A stretch of DNA of 64,000 nt from JAFMDF01 sp965277445 (GTDB taxonomy: Bacteria; Bacteroidota; Bacteroidia; Chitinophagales; Saprospiraceae), in the NCBI GenBank assembly GCA_965277445.1, contig CBDICY010000050.1, positions 1,054,001 to 1,118,000 on the forward strand, written 5' to 3'. This document shows, in pieces, positions 1 to 9,873 of this stretch. The notes beneath the pieces are model-generated. The model made no database searches. It saw only the letters and a list, made by a program, of their open reading frames with translations, and was not told where the DNA came from. Every line of letters begins with the position of its first letter. Positions within the stretch are counted from its first letter, which is position 1. The position numbers were made by a program, and so were the translations under genes.

Positions 1-1361
1 CCACCTACAGGCAATCCACTTGGCACACTTGCAGGAATCTGTCGATCAAAACTTTCATCATTCAAAGATTGTAGAAAAGCAGCAATTGCTTGTACGTCAT
101 TATTATTCATGCGCAAATCTCTAATATCTGCATCTAATTGGTTTGGCGTCACATTAGGATTACGGTTTAAATTACCTGGACCACCGCCACCTGGTCCACC
201 ACCATTTCCTTGAATTCTTCTATAAAAGTTAAGGACATCGGTTAAATTACCTGCAACGCCATTATGAAAATAAGGGCCAGTCGTATTTAAATTTCTTAAA
301 CTTGGCGTTCTAAAATCATAGCGACCGTTTGCTCCAGCATCAGAAAAATCTAATAAGGGGCTATCTGGTACACCTAAAGTATGTAAGTCAAAATCTGAAA
401 ACATAGATCCACTATGACAATCTGCACAACCAACCGCATCAAATCTATTCAAGCCTTGAATTTGTTGTTGCGTTAAAGCATTCTGATCCCCTCTAGCATA
501 ACGGTCAAAAGGGCTATTATTGGCCACAATTGATCTTTCAAATGCAGCTATCGCCTTGCCAATATTAACGGAAGTTACCGCATTATTACCACCAAAAACC
601 TGTTGAAATTGAGTTCGGTAAGCAGCAATTGCATTAATTCTATCTACAATCACTTCTAAAGTTTCGTCCTCCGAAAATGCATGTCCTCGCATTTCTTCAA
701 AGGAATGTAAGGGTAATAATGCTTGTTCTTCTAAGCCATTGGCTCGATTGTCCCAAAACATAGGCGCTTGATTAGGATTGACATTTCCTTGATCATCAAT
801 CCCATTAAAAGCAGTATTAATAATAGTAGGAGAATTTCTTTGCACCAATCCGATATCGTCATTCACCCCATCTCTTCTAGCTGGCCCCAAACCTATACCG
901 CCTACTCCAATGGGTAATGCTCTACCATCTGCATAGCCAAAATCTGGATGATGACAAGTTGCACAAGACACGTCCTGCTCTCCCGAAAGTATAGGATCCC
1001 AAAATAACAACCGCCCCAGTTCTGCTTTTGCAGGGGTTAATCCATTATCATTGGGAGAAACAATATTCTGAGGTAACCCTCTATCGTCCAGTACATTATT
1101 ATCTACACCACCACCAGCATTGCCACCGCCGCCGTTATTACCTCCGCCTCCATTATTTCCACCGCCATTGTTCCCGCCACCATTGTTCCCGCCTCCATTA
1201 TTTCCACCGCCACCACCAGGAGGAGGAGGATTTAAATTATTACCACCAGGAGGAGGCGTATCGACCAAATTCGCAATTTCATCATTTTGTTCATCTGCTT
1301 TACATTGCACTAAAAGTGTCGTAAAAGCTATCATTATAAAACACCACATCAAATTTTTCAT
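1..1361 (-). CDS. Di-haem cytochrome c peroxidase family lipoprotein (C-terminus beyond window)
   Basis: The frame is open from the ATG at 1361 to the window edge. The N-terminus is a lipoprotein signal (hydrophobic run ending LLVQC). A Gly/Asn/Pro-rich linker of about 45 residues follows, built of GGGNN units, then a MauG/CcpA-type domain. Two c-type haem motifs are visible: CATCH at residues 133-137 (plus-strand bases 951-965) and CADCH at residues 312-316 (414-428). Family members are periplasmic enzymes that reduce H2O2 or carry out MauG-like oxidations with electrons from cytochrome c. The lipobox places this one on a membrane facing the periplasm or surface, with the linker acting as a spacer (inference). 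It is transcribed alone. Substrate is not predictable. Confidence 0.88.
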   Translation of the reverse strand, partial: MKNLMWCFIMIAFTTLLVQCKADEQNDEIANLVDTPPPGGNNLNPPPPGGGGGNNGGGNNGGGNNGGGNNGGGGNNGGGGNAGGGVDNNVLDDRGLPQNIVSPNDNGLTPAKAELGRLLFWDPILSGEQDVSCATCHHPDFGYADGRALPIGVGGIGLGPARRDGVNDDIGLVQRNSPTIINTAFNGIDDQGNVNPNQAPMFWDNRANGLEEQALLPLHSFEEMRGHAFSEDETLEVIVDRINAIAAYRTQFQQVFGGNNAVTSVNIGKAIAAFERSIVANNSPFDRYARGDQNALTQQQIQGLNRFDAVGCADCHSGSMFSDFDLHTLGVPDSPLLDFSDAGANGRYDFRTPSLRNLNTTGPYFHNGVAGNLTDVLNFYRRIQGNGGGPGGGGPGNLNRNPNVTPNQLDADIRDLRMNNNDVQAIAAFLQSLNDESFDRQIPASVPSGLPVG

Positions 1362-2109
1362 AAGTATCTATTTTTTAATGTTGAAAATTTGGGGTGATTT
1401 ATAAATACCCCACTTTATTGTAGTGTAGATGATGCTTTATAATACTGATTTTAGAAGAGATAAATGGAATCTCCAGATGAGTAAATAATTTCAAAGGATA
1501 TGGGTTAGAAGATGAGGTTTGGAAAAACTTGCGAAGGAAGTATTATTTTTATTTCAGATAAACCTTAGCATAGATTTCCCTAAAGATTTATTTTCCCCAC
1601 GGATAGATGCTAGTACAGATTTTTTATCCAATACTCCCATAATCACAAATCCGTATTACTTTTACAGCATAAGTAAAATTGAAAAGCCATAATCCGTAGG
1701 GAAATCAAATACAAAACATCCGACTTGTTCTTTAGGGTTTTAACTAAAAAAGAAGATAGTTTGTGACAAGATTAAAAGAAGGATAAGTGATAGGTAAATA
1801 ATAAAAGGAACAGCCTAAAATAAAAAAAGCCCGCATGTGCGGGCATAAACAATCTTTTAACCAAAACTCAATACATATAACTTATCAAAATGTGTGCCAG
1901 AAAACAAATTACCTCTAAATATTAAAAATAATTTTATTTTGTTTTTTGTGACAGCAATTCGGTTTATTGATAATATCACCTACAAATTGCTCCGTTTCTT
2001 CCACATTTCGATAATTCTACTAGGTTTATCGTAATTTCTTTGCCGACATCACTCAATCCGAATAACTTGACCCTATATTTATTTATCAACTTAAAACCAC
2101 CAATCTTTA
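1362..2109. other. Intergenic region, AT-rich, with an orphan minus-strand terminator
   Basis: About 750 bases lie between divergent genes. No coding frame is convincing. The only clear structure is the GC-rich hairpin at 1829-1844. Short words such as ccacggata and atccgtaggg recur here and in other gaps (near 7430 and 39595). Confidence 0.5.
1818..1844 (-). terminator. Strong Rho-independent terminator without an assigned gene
   Basis: GCCCGC and GCGGGC arms flank an ATGT tetraloop at 1829-1844. Read on the minus strand the stem is followed by TTTTTTTATTTT. No protein gene lies upstream on that strand before the divergent gene starting at 2110, so it may end a small non-coding transcript. 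It also insulates the peroxidase gene. Confidence 0.7.
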
Positions 2110-2775
2110 ATGAAAAACTTATTTGTTTTTGGATTCCTTATTTTTTCAAGCTACCTAATGACTTCCTGTATTAGTTTAGATTCAGAAGAACAGAAAGAAG
2201 CACGTCTAAAAGACGATATACAAAGTGAAATTGACGAAGATTTAGCAGAAGCAAAAGATGACATCAGCGACGCTTTAGACAATTTAGGAGAGGCATTTGA
2301 AGGACTGAAAAAAAAGCATAATATTGAAGGTAAAGAACCTATTAACTTCCGAGATCTCAAAAAAGCGTTACCTAGGAAGCTAGCAGGAGTAGACTTTGAA
2401 GAAAGTGAAGGTCAAACCACAGGTGTGCTAGGCATCAAAATTTCTACAGTGGAAGCTACTTATAAAGAAGATGATGTTAAGTTTGACGTTACCATTGTAG
2501 ATGTAGCTGGTGTCGGTAAATTAGTTAAAAGTATGGCGAAATGGACAGAATTCGAGGTGGATAAAGAAACTCGAAACGGTTATGAAAGAACAACAGAAAT
2601 AGAAGGGCATCCTGCTTTAGAAAAATATGATTCCCGCCGAGAGAGAGGAGAAACTAGTATTTTGGTAAACGATCGTTTTATTATTAGTATTAAAGGAAAA
2701 GGCGTTTCGGAAAGACAAATGCGCAATGCAGTAGATGATATTAATCTTCGGAAGATAGCAAGGTTGAATAATTAA
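2110..2775 (+). CDS. Lipoprotein of unknown function
   Basis: 221 residues. The signal peptide ends in the lipobox MTSC (Cys20). It is followed by a very acidic, probably helical or coiled-coil stretch (residues about 25-75, rich in D, E, A and K) and a C-terminal alpha/beta-like domain. I do not recognise the family. It should sit in the outer or inner membrane facing the periplasm. It is monocistronic, with a perfect terminator right after the stop. Confidence 0.75.
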   Translation: MKNLFVFGFLIFSSYLMTSCISLDSEEQKEARLKDDIQSEIDEDLAEAKDDISDALDNLGEAFEGLKKKHNIEGKEPINFRDLKKALPRKLAGVDFEESEGQTTGVLGIKISTVEATYKEDDVKFDVTIVDVAGVGKLVKSMAKWTEFEVDKETRNGYERTTEIEGHPALEKYDSRRERGETSILVNDRFIISIKGKGVSERQMRNAVDDINLRKIARLNN

Positions 2776-2783
2776 TCTAAGTA

Positions 2784-2816
2784 CAAGGCGGTTGTTTCCC
2801 ACAACCGCCTTGTTTT
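2784..2816 (+). terminator. Rho-independent terminator
   Basis: A perfect 12-bp stem (2784-2795 with 2801-2812, CAAGGCGGTTGT arm) with loop TTCCC is followed by TTTT. It ends the lipoprotein transcript. Confidence 0.85.
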
Positions 2817-2891
2817 AAGGTAACTGACTTCTTTTGTATAGTAGCCTAACTTGAAGTTTTAACAAATCAGGTCTTGTGAGATAGCCCAAAC

Positions 2892-3287
2892 TCAAATCAC
2901 CTGCCCAAATACATCCGTCTGATATTTTCCTTTTCTATGAAATCGCAAAAGGGCATCTTCTACATTTTCATTATAAACAGATAAGGTTAATTTTCTTTTA
3001 TTTCGACCATCGACAGGAAATAATATTTTAATTGGAAAATGGATGTACCCATTATCTTCAAATAATAAAATCTGTCGATTGCGAGTAGGCAACCTAAAGC
3101 ATTCTAGCTCCTCCGCATTTTTAGGAATCGGCACATCTCCATACCCTTCTTCTTCCAAAAAGGCTTTAATCATATCATAACTATATTTCAGGTTCATTCC
3201 TGAAAATACTGTCTTATACTCCCAGCCGTCGCTTTCGCCACCGACATATTCTAATCCTTCTGGAGGAAAACCATCTCGTAATGCCAT
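2892..3287 (-). CDS. Hypothetical protein, 131 aa
   Basis: Soluble protein starting MALRDGFPPEGLEY, with no signal or membrane segment. I do not recognise a family. The frame stays open to an ATG at 3359, but the extra 24 residues are hydrophobic and low in coding character (INIFYGLIYHKI), so I prefer the ATG at 3287. The longer form remains possible. It is divergent from the methyltransferase gene, with only about 165 bases between the two starts. Confidence 0.55.
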   Translation of the reverse strand: MALRDGFPPEGLEYVGGESDGWEYKTVFSGMNLKYSYDMIKAFLEEEGYGDVPIPKNAEELECFRLPTRNRQILLFEDNGYIHFPIKILFPVDGRNKRKLTLSVYNENVEDALLRFHRKGKYQTDVFGQVI

Positions 3288-3453
3288 TATTTTGTGATAA
3301 ATAAGTCCGTAAAAAATATTAATACAAAAATGAGGAATATTTAGCTTAAACTCAAACATTTTGTATAATAGTCTTCAAAAAAGTTTTTTACCTTTACCCT
3401 AACTCGTAAATTAGCAATTCCAAAATGAGTAACTGAATAAATGATTAAATCTT

Positions 3454-4650
3454 ATGCCCATAAATTCAACAGATAGCAACATCGACTTGAAAGACAATCC
3501 GACAAAAAATGTCTGGGATAAATCTGTTAAAGTGGAGCAAAGTAGTTATTATTGGAATACTGCCCCTGTATTGACCGCAGGTAAGCCTACCAATGAGAAA
3601 AAACCAGTTATTGTCGAATTATTTTGTGGTTGTGGCGGTACGTCCGTAGGTTTTGAACTGGCTGGTTTTAAAGTCGCACTTGGTTGTGATATTTTAGCTC
3701 CTGCAATTATGACCTTCCAGTACAATCACCCCCATGCAGCCACTATTTTGGGCGATATTAAAAAAGTTACTCCCGAAAACATTCAACAATTATTAGGTAC
3801 TCAACAAGTCGATGTGTTAATTGGTGGCGTTCCCTGCCAAGGTTTTTCTATTAATAATCGAAAAAGAAATGAAGGAGATGAAAGGAATTTTATGTACCAA
3901 GAGTTTTTAAGGTTTGTTAAAATACTGCAACCTAAAGCCATCGTCTTAGAAAATGTTTCGGGCATGAGAAGTGTTGGTGACTTTGTTAAAACTATAACAG
4001 AAGATTTAAGTCAAGTAGGAAGAATGACCGTAAGTAGCCAACTATTATATGCACCTGATTATGGCGTTCCTCAAAAAAGGTCTAGGTTGTTTTTTATAGG
4101 TGTTAAAGATCATAATTTTGATTTCAACTCCATTATTAAAACGCATGGTCCAGACACCGAACAGACTTATGTGACCATTAAAGATGCCATCGGAGATTTG
4201 CCTAGTTTAACAAATGGGGAAGAAAAAAATAAATACCATCAACTGCCTATTTCTAGGTATCAACAATTAATGCGACAACATACCGCTGATCATCAATTAA
4301 CCAATCATAAATCGCCCAAACATCCTAAATCAACCATTGAAAGAATAAAAGCAACCACGCCAGGACAACCCATGTATCCCCGATTTAAACAGCGTATCCG
4401 ATTAGCTTGGGATATTTTGAGCCCCACTCAGGTTTCTGGTGGGATTCGCCCTCAGTTCCAATTAGGTCATCCTTCGGATAATCGAGGTTTGTCGATTAGA
4501 GAACGTTGTCGGATTCAAAGTTTTCCAGATCATTTTGAAGTTAAAGGTGGGACGGTTCAGGCTAGGGTTCAGACGGGAAATGCGGTGCCGCCGTTATTAG
4601 CTAAAGCAATAGGTTTGGCTATTAAAAAGTATCTAGATAGCAAAGTCTAA
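3454..4650 (+). CDS. DNA (cytosine-5)-methyltransferase
   Basis: 398 residues with the ordered C5-MTase motifs: I (ELFCGCGGTSVGFE from residue 55, SAM binding), IV (GGVPCQGFS, catalytic Cys128), VI (LENV, Glu166), VIII (QKRSRLFFIG), IX (RERCRIQSFPDHF) and X (GNAVPPLLAKAIG). It transfers a methyl group from SAM to C5 of cytosine at an unknown target. The target-recognition region between VIII and IX is of ordinary size. The helicase gene follows after 39 bases on the same strand, so the pair is probably an operon in which this gene protects host DNA (inference). Confidence 0.93.
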   Translation: MPINSTDSNIDLKDNPTKNVWDKSVKVEQSSYYWNTAPVLTAGKPTNEKKPVIVELFCGCGGTSVGFELAGFKVALGCDILAPAIMTFQYNHPHAATILGDIKKVTPENIQQLLGTQQVDVLIGGVPCQGFSINNRKRNEGDERNFMYQEFLRFVKILQPKAIVLENVSGMRSVGDFVKTITEDLSQVGRMTVSSQLLYAPDYGVPQKRSRLFFIGVKDHNFDFNSIIKTHGPDTEQTYVTIKDAIGDLPSLTNGEEKNKYHQLPISRYQQLMRQHTADHQLTNHKSPKHPKSTIERIKATTPGQPMYPRFKQRIRLAWDILSPTQVSGGIRPQFQLGHPSDNRGLSIRERCRIQSFPDHFEVKGGTVQARVQTGNAVPPLLAKAIGLAIKKYLDSKV

Positions 4651-4689
4651 AGAGTTATAAATATCAAGCAAATCATCATAAACAACCAA

Positions 4690-7410
4690 ATGCTAAAAAA
4701 CTTAATTTCCTATTATCGCAGTTGTTACCAATCTGATTATCGCGCCATTAGTCTCTCTAATTTCTTTGGCAATAAGGCAGAAAATAGGTTAATTCTAGAC
4801 AATGCAGATTTATTGTCTGGTAAACTTTTACAATATCCTGTATCTACCAAATGGGGAATAGCAATTACCAAAAAATTAGCCATCTACGCACAAGAAAAAG
4901 AATTGTACTGCGGTGCATTTTTCTTGTTCGGTTCTATGATGGTTGGCGGACGAAAATTAGAGGTAGCTGCACCATTATTTCTTTATCCAACCGTTTTAAA
5001 AGAAGAAAAAGAGATATTTTATGTGTCCATTGACGCTGAAAACCCGATAGTCAATCCTGCAATTGTACAAACAGCAGGAGAAGGGCAAACTGGTTTATGG
5101 GAATTATTGAATAATGTCTTACCAAAAGGCTTTATTAAGTTTGATGAGAAATATCAGTTAATCAACCTATTACAGGAACATTTACCCGCCTTAAATCTTA
5201 CTAAAATTGACCATTTCCCTATCCTTTTTAAGGAAGTCGAATTAAAAAATTATCAAGCAACCCATCGAGAAAAAGATGGATTTAGTTTAGTTCCTGCTTG
5301 TGGCTTATGCTTATTGAATAAACCAACTGGTTCTAGAGGTATTTTAAATGAATTAAAAACGCTTGCACAAGGTCATCAATTTTCTACGCCGATTCATGAA
5401 GTATTCGGTCAAAAACAATCCAATTCTAGAAGCGCAGCAAGCAAAATTACGGTACCAATCATTCTTAGTGAAAATCAACAAGCGATTATACATTCAGCAA
5501 CAACACATAATTTATCTTTAGTCATTGGTCCACCGGGAACAGGTAAATCATTTACAATTGCTGCATTAGCCGTCGAATTTCTGAGTAAAGGTAAAACAGT
5601 ATTGATCGCTTCTAAAAATAATCAGGCAGGTAAAGTAGTGGCAGATAAAATTGAGAAAGACTTTGATTTAGCGGGCATTGTCGTTCGGGCTGGAAAAAAG
5701 GATTACAAACAAATCCTACAGAAGAGGCTCAAAAATTGGTTAAGTGGAATTGGAGTTACAAAACCTGATAAGTATGCGTTTAAAAAATTAAAGAATAAGA
5801 TTTTTAAACAATCAAAATGGATTCAGCAAGAAGAAATAAAATTATTAAATAGATTATCAAATGAGCAATATCGAGGCAATTTATTAGTAGGCTCAAATGA
5901 AGGGTTCCTTACTAAAATAAAAAAATATTTTCTAACGAGAACTATTACTAATGAAGCACCATTATGGCAACAAAAATTTGGATTAGATTTAGCTTTAAGT
6001 CAAAAGAATCAGTTATTAAAACAATCCATCAAACTCAATTTTGCTAGATTATTATATCAAGCGTTAAACTATTCTCGTCCAGAAATCAAAAAACTAGTAA
6101 GTGCTTTAATGGCTAGAACAGGCAATAAAAAAGCAGCTATTTTTGATAAAATTAATTTCCGAAAAGTCTTAAAAGCATTGCCAATATGGATTGCCAATTC
6201 AACGGACATTCAAAAAGTCTTACCATTGACTAAAGAATTATTTGATTTAGTAATTATTGATGAAGCAACCCAATGTGATATTGCTAGTTCGTTACCAATT
6301 TTGCAAAGAGGTAAAACAGCGGTCATTGTTGGTGATCCAAAACAGTTACGGCATATTTCTTTTCTATCCATCAAACAACAACAGCATTTAATCCAACAAC
6401 ATCAATTAGGAACAATACCATTTGACCAATTAGACTATCGAAATAATAGTATTTTGGACATTGTGTCTCATAATATTCCAGCCCAAAAACAAATTCATTT
6501 TTTAAATGAGCATTTTCGCAGTATGCCTGATATTATTGATTTCAGCAATCAATATTTTTATGATGAACAATTGCATATTATGACCGCTCAACCCAAAACA
6601 CTCAATAAACAGCATGCTTTTTTACATAAAGTGGCGGGCAAACGTTATAAGAGTGGCTATAATAAAATCGAAGCCCAATCCATACTAGTTTTTTTAAGGG
6701 GAATTTTAAAGAATCAACCACCGCTAAATGAGCCACTTTCTATTGGTCTCCTTTCTCCTTTTAGTGCGCAGGCAAATCATCTCCAACGACAATTAACTAA
6801 ATCATTCTCCGCAGAAGTTATAGAAAGGCATCAAATTTTGGTTGGGACGCCGCATCATTTTCAAGGAGAAGAAAGAGACATTATGTTAATTTCATTCACA
6901 TTAGATGACAACAGTCATACTGCTGCTTTCCATTATTTGAATAAAGAAGATGTTTTTAATGTAAGTATTACTAGAGCAAGAAATAAACAACATGTTTTTC
7001 ATTCCTTCAGCCTAGAAAAACCAAATCCAACTAGTTTAACTGCTCGCTATTTGCAACGCCTCACTCATTTTTCTGAAAACAAAAAAACTAGTCAAAACTC
7101 GACTGCCAGTAATCCATTTTTAAAAGAGGTCTTGACCATTGTTGAATCAATAGCGCCTGATGAAATTTTATTTGCCTTTCCAATAGCAGGTATTGAAATA
7201 GATATTGTGGTTATTAAAAATCATCAAACTTACTGTATAGACTTAATTGGGTTCCCAGGTGTTTTTGAAGAAGCCCTTTCTTTAGAACGATGGCGAATGT
7301 TAGAACGGGTCGGTTTACGAATTTTCTATTTGTCTTTTAGTAAATGGCATTATGATAAAATTTTATGTGAGAAAGCTCTTCTAAATTTTTTAGCGCATGA
7401 AAACGCTTAG
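4690..7410 (+). CDS. SF1 (Dna2/Upf1-like) helicase with C-terminal nuclease-like domain
   Basis: 906 residues. The N-terminal about 270 residues are of unknown type. Walker A is GPPGTGKS (280-287), Walker B IIDEA (522-526), motif III GDPKQLRH near 550, and late motifs FQGEERDIML and VSITRARN (from 758), as in UvrD/Dna2-like SF1B helicases. The last about 90 residues resemble the Vsr/MTES_1575-type PD-(D/E)XK fold attached to such helicases: EIDIVV with Asp838, then CIDLIG with Asp851, then the trailing ERWRMLERVG and SFSKWHYD elements. The usual E-x-K is not visible, so catalysis may be altered. It follows a C5-methyltransferase, consistent with restriction of unmodified DNA (inference). AT-rich codon use resembles its neighbours. 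Confidence 0.85.
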   Translation: MLKNLISYYRSCYQSDYRAISLSNFFGNKAENRLILDNADLLSGKLLQYPVSTKWGIAITKKLAIYAQEKELYCGAFFLFGSMMVGGRKLEVAAPLFLYPTVLKEEKEIFYVSIDAENPIVNPAIVQTAGEGQTGLWELLNNVLPKGFIKFDEKYQLINLLQEHLPALNLTKIDHFPILFKEVELKNYQATHREKDGFSLVPACGLCLLNKPTGSRGILNELKTLAQGHQFSTPIHEVFGQKQSNSRSAASKITVPIILSENQQAIIHSATTHNLSLVIGPPGTGKSFTIAALAVEFLSKGKTVLIASKNNQAGKVVADKIEKDFDLAGIVVRAGKKDYKQILQKRLKNWLSGIGVTKPDKYAFKKLKNKIFKQSKWIQQEEIKLLNRLSNEQYRGNLLVGSNEGFLTKIKKYFLTRTITNEAPLWQQKFGLDLALSQKNQLLKQSIKLNFARLLYQALNYSRPEIKKLVSALMARTGNKKAAIFDKINFRKVLKALPIWIANSTDIQKVLPLTKELFDLVIIDEATQCDIASSLPILQRGKTAVIVGDPKQLRHISFLSIKQQQHLIQQHQLGTIPFDQLDYRNNSILDIVSHNIPAQKQIHFLNEHFRSMPDIIDFSNQYFYDEQLHIMTAQPKTLNKQHAFLHKVAGKRYKSGYNKIEAQSILVFLRGILKNQPPLNEPLSIGLLSPFSAQANHLQRQLTKSFSAEVIERHQILVGTPHHFQGEERDIMLISFTLDDNSHTAAFHYLNKEDVFNVSITRARNKQHVFHSFSLEKPNPTSLTARYLQRLTHFSENKKTSQNSTASNPFLKEVLTIVESIAPDEILFAFPIAGIEIDIVVIKNHQTYCIDLIGFPGVFEEALSLERWRMLERVGLRIFYLSFSKWHYDKILCEKALLNFLAHENA

Positions 7411-7575
7411 CAATAACGAAATACGTATTATCCGTGGGGGCTTTAAATCCGTGGGAAAATCAAATAATAATTGTCCAAGTTATTTTTTATCTGTTATTTA
7501 GTTTTCATTTCTCCCTCATTTCCAGTAACTTAATCTTTATTCTTTCGAAATTTCAGCCAACTATATATACCAACT

Positions 7576-7878
7576 ATGTCCGATAATCAAGACCAAATAA
7601 ATAGGCTCGCCGAAAAACTAAAGTTACTCATTGAGCGACACAATACTTTTTCTGTGGAAATAAAAGCATTGCGAAACGAGATTATCGAACTTAGAGCAGC
7701 AGATAATACAGCACCAGAGAAAACAGTCGAAGCTAAAGCATTAAGGACAGTCAATAAGCCAAAGACGGGAGAATTATTGCTCGATTATCAACCACCACAG
7801 CCACCATCTGAAGAAAAATCAAAGTTTACCCCACCTAGCATCAACATTGGAGAACATCTTAACACCAGAAGGGGCTAG
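7576..7878 (+). pseudogene. DUF2339 gene remnant, N-terminal part
   Basis: 100 codons encode a coiled-coil start (IERHNTFSVEIKALRNEI) and a Pro/Lys linker ending in INIGEHL, which matches the entry to the first membrane segment of DUF2339 proteins (typically FIGENL). The frame then leaves the family sequence and stops. The rest of the gene resumes in another frame 3' of this point. Family members usually have several hundred residues and many membrane helices between these two parts, so I read this as a gene with a large internal deletion. Confidence 0.7.
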
Positions 7879-8593
7879 TTTTTCAAGCAGTCAAGGCAAC
7901 GAAGATTTATGGAATTTCAAAATAATTTGGCAGTTCATCTATAGCTTATTCTTTTTAGCTGTTTTAATAATCGTCAATCACAAATGGCTACAAAATGCTA
8001 CCTTAAAAAAAGTCACCTTAGCACTAAGTGCCTTTGGTATTCTAGTGTTTTTAACACAAGGACTTTATCTTTTAAGAGAGTTACAACAAAGTTATCTATC
8101 GCAAGAATTAGCCGCTTATTATACCGTCAGTAATTTCAATATCACTATTCGGTATATCGCCTTTGCTTTTTTTATTGGCTTTTTAAGCATCGCTTATCGG
8201 TATCTCAAGGATACTTTCCAAAACTTCAATTTAACCGTCATTTTCGATTTAATTCTACATTCAGCTATCTTAGTTTTAGCTAGTAGTGAATTGATTTATT
8301 GGATGGAAATGGACATTCTTCCCCAAGCAGATAAACTCGGACTAAGCATCTTATGGGGGCTTTATGCCTTATTATTAATTAGTTTAGGCATTTGGAAACA
8401 GAAACAGCATTTACGAATTGCTGCGATGGCTTTATTTGCTATCACCCTATTCAAATTATTTTTCTACGATTTAAGTCATTTAGAAACGATTGCTAAAACC
8501 ATTGTCCTTGTTTCTTTAGGACTTTTATTATTAATCATTTCATTTTTGTATAATAAATATAAACACCTAATTGTCGATGAATCTAAAAGTTAA
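7847..8593 (+). pseudogene. DUF2339 gene remnant, C-terminal part
   Basis: This open frame has only a TTG at its 5' end and begins in the middle of a protein. It encodes about six hydrophobic helices and ends in the typical DUF2339 C-terminus (KLGLSILWGLYALLLISLG, then HLRIAAMALFAITLFKLFFYD). It is in a different frame from the N-terminal remnant at 7576 and overlaps its end. The DUF3999 gene follows with overlap, as in intact DUF2339-DUF3999 pairs. A short membrane protein could still be made, but not a full DUF2339 protein. Confidence 0.7.
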
Positions 8594-9809
8594 ATTATTA
8601 CTCTCTTTTAATCTACTGGTTTGTATAATTGCCTTTGGACAAATCGAGCAATATCAATATCAACGGTCAATTAATGGCATTAATAATCAATGGCATCAAA
8701 TTGATGTACCTGAGGTAATGTATGAAAAGGTCAACTCCTCTTTTTCCGATATAAGAATTTTTGGCATTACCAATGAAAAAGATACTGTAGAAGCACCCTA
8801 TTTATTAAAAATCGGAAAATCTCTAACTAAAAAAGAACCGACTCCTTTTAACATTATCAATAAAACCTTGACCAAAGATGGTCATTATTTCACTTTTGAA
8901 TTAACCAATCCAGCCACCATTAACCAAATACGCTTAGATATCAGCGAGCAAAATTTTGATTGGAAAATAAAATTAGCAGGCAGTCAAAATCAACAAGATT
9001 GGTTTACCATTGAAGATGACTATCGGATTATTTCTATTAATAATTCCGCAACTAATTATCAATTTACTACCTTAAATTTTGCTGCTGCTAAATATCATTT
9101 TTTTAGAATATTGGTAAAAACTTCTCAAGTCGTTACTTTGAAAAATGCACAATTAAATTTACAAAATAAAGCAGTTGCCGACTATATAGGGTATCCAATC
9201 ATGCAGCAAAAAATAAGCAATAATAAACAACAAAAAACTACGCTAATTGAGTTAGAATTAGTACATGCTGTTCCGCTTAGTTTTTTAAAAATAGGCATTA
9301 AAGATAATTTCGATTTTTATCGCTCCATCAACATCCAATATTTAATAGATAGCATTGAAACAGAAAAAGGTTGGCATTATCAATACCAAAGTCTACATCA
9401 GTCCATATTAAGTTCTTTAGAAAGCAATGCCTATTCCTTTAAAAGTACGTTGATTAAAAAGCTAAGAATCATTATCCAAAATCAGGATAATCCACCATTG
9501 ACTATAGACTCTGTATTGGTTAAAAGTTATACCCATCAGCTAATTGCTCGTTTTACACAACCCGCTACTTATTATTTGACATATGGTAGAAAAAAATCGC
9601 CTTCGCCTCGTTATGATTTAGCTCAATTTTCAGATAAAATACCAACAACCTTAACGGCTTTATCTTTAAGCGAAGAACAACTAATTCCAAAAATAACTAC
9701 CCCAATTACTTCCCCTTTATTTGGGAATAAATGGTGGTTGTGGGGATTAATGGGGTTCATCATCTTAGTTTTAGGTTGGTTTACCATGAAAATGTTAAAG
9801 GAAACGTAA
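8577..9809 (+). CDS. DUF3999 family membrane-anchored protein
   Basis: About 410 residues. It has a Sec signal peptide (LLLSFNLLVCIIAFGQ), a long beta-rich extracytoplasmic region that reads like two galactose-binding-like modules (TNPATINQIRLDIS, DNFDFYRSINIQYL), and a C-terminal membrane helix (WWLWGLMGFIILVLGWF). I chose the ATG at 8577 over the TTG two codons upstream. DUF3999 is a known neighbour of DUF2339 and the start overlaps the end of the DUF2339 remnant, so the pair was once translationally coupled. Function is unknown, probably cell envelope. Confidence 0.75.
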   Translation: MNLKVKLLLSFNLLVCIIAFGQIEQYQYQRSINGINNQWHQIDVPEVMYEKVNSSFSDIRIFGITNEKDTVEAPYLLKIGKSLTKKEPTPFNIINKTLTKDGHYFTFELTNPATINQIRLDISEQNFDWKIKLAGSQNQQDWFTIEDDYRIISINNSATNYQFTTLNFAAAKYHFFRILVKTSQVVTLKNAQLNLQNKAVADYIGYPIMQQKISNNKQQKTTLIELELVHAVPLSFLKIGIKDNFDFYRSINIQYLIDSIETEKGWHYQYQSLHQSILSSLESNAYSFKSTLIKKLRIIIQNQDNPPLTIDSVLVKSYTHQLIARFTQPATYYLTYGRKKSPSPRYDLAQFSDKIPTTLTALSLSEEQLIPKITTPITSPLFGNKWWLWGLMGFIILVLGWFTMKMLKET

Positions 9810-9873
9810 GTAGCTGGATTTAGCTGTCAGAAATCACAAATCAATTACCAATATTCTCTATAAAAACCCTTTT

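Noticed and set aside
1120..1404. Open frame rich in Pro/Leu/Phe on the plus strand
   Set aside because: It is the antisense of the GGGNN linker of the peroxidase and has no independent support.
3288..3359. 24-residue extension of the small hypothetical gene
   Set aside because: The sequence is not protein-like compared with the rest. It is not excluded, but the ATG at 3287 is favoured.
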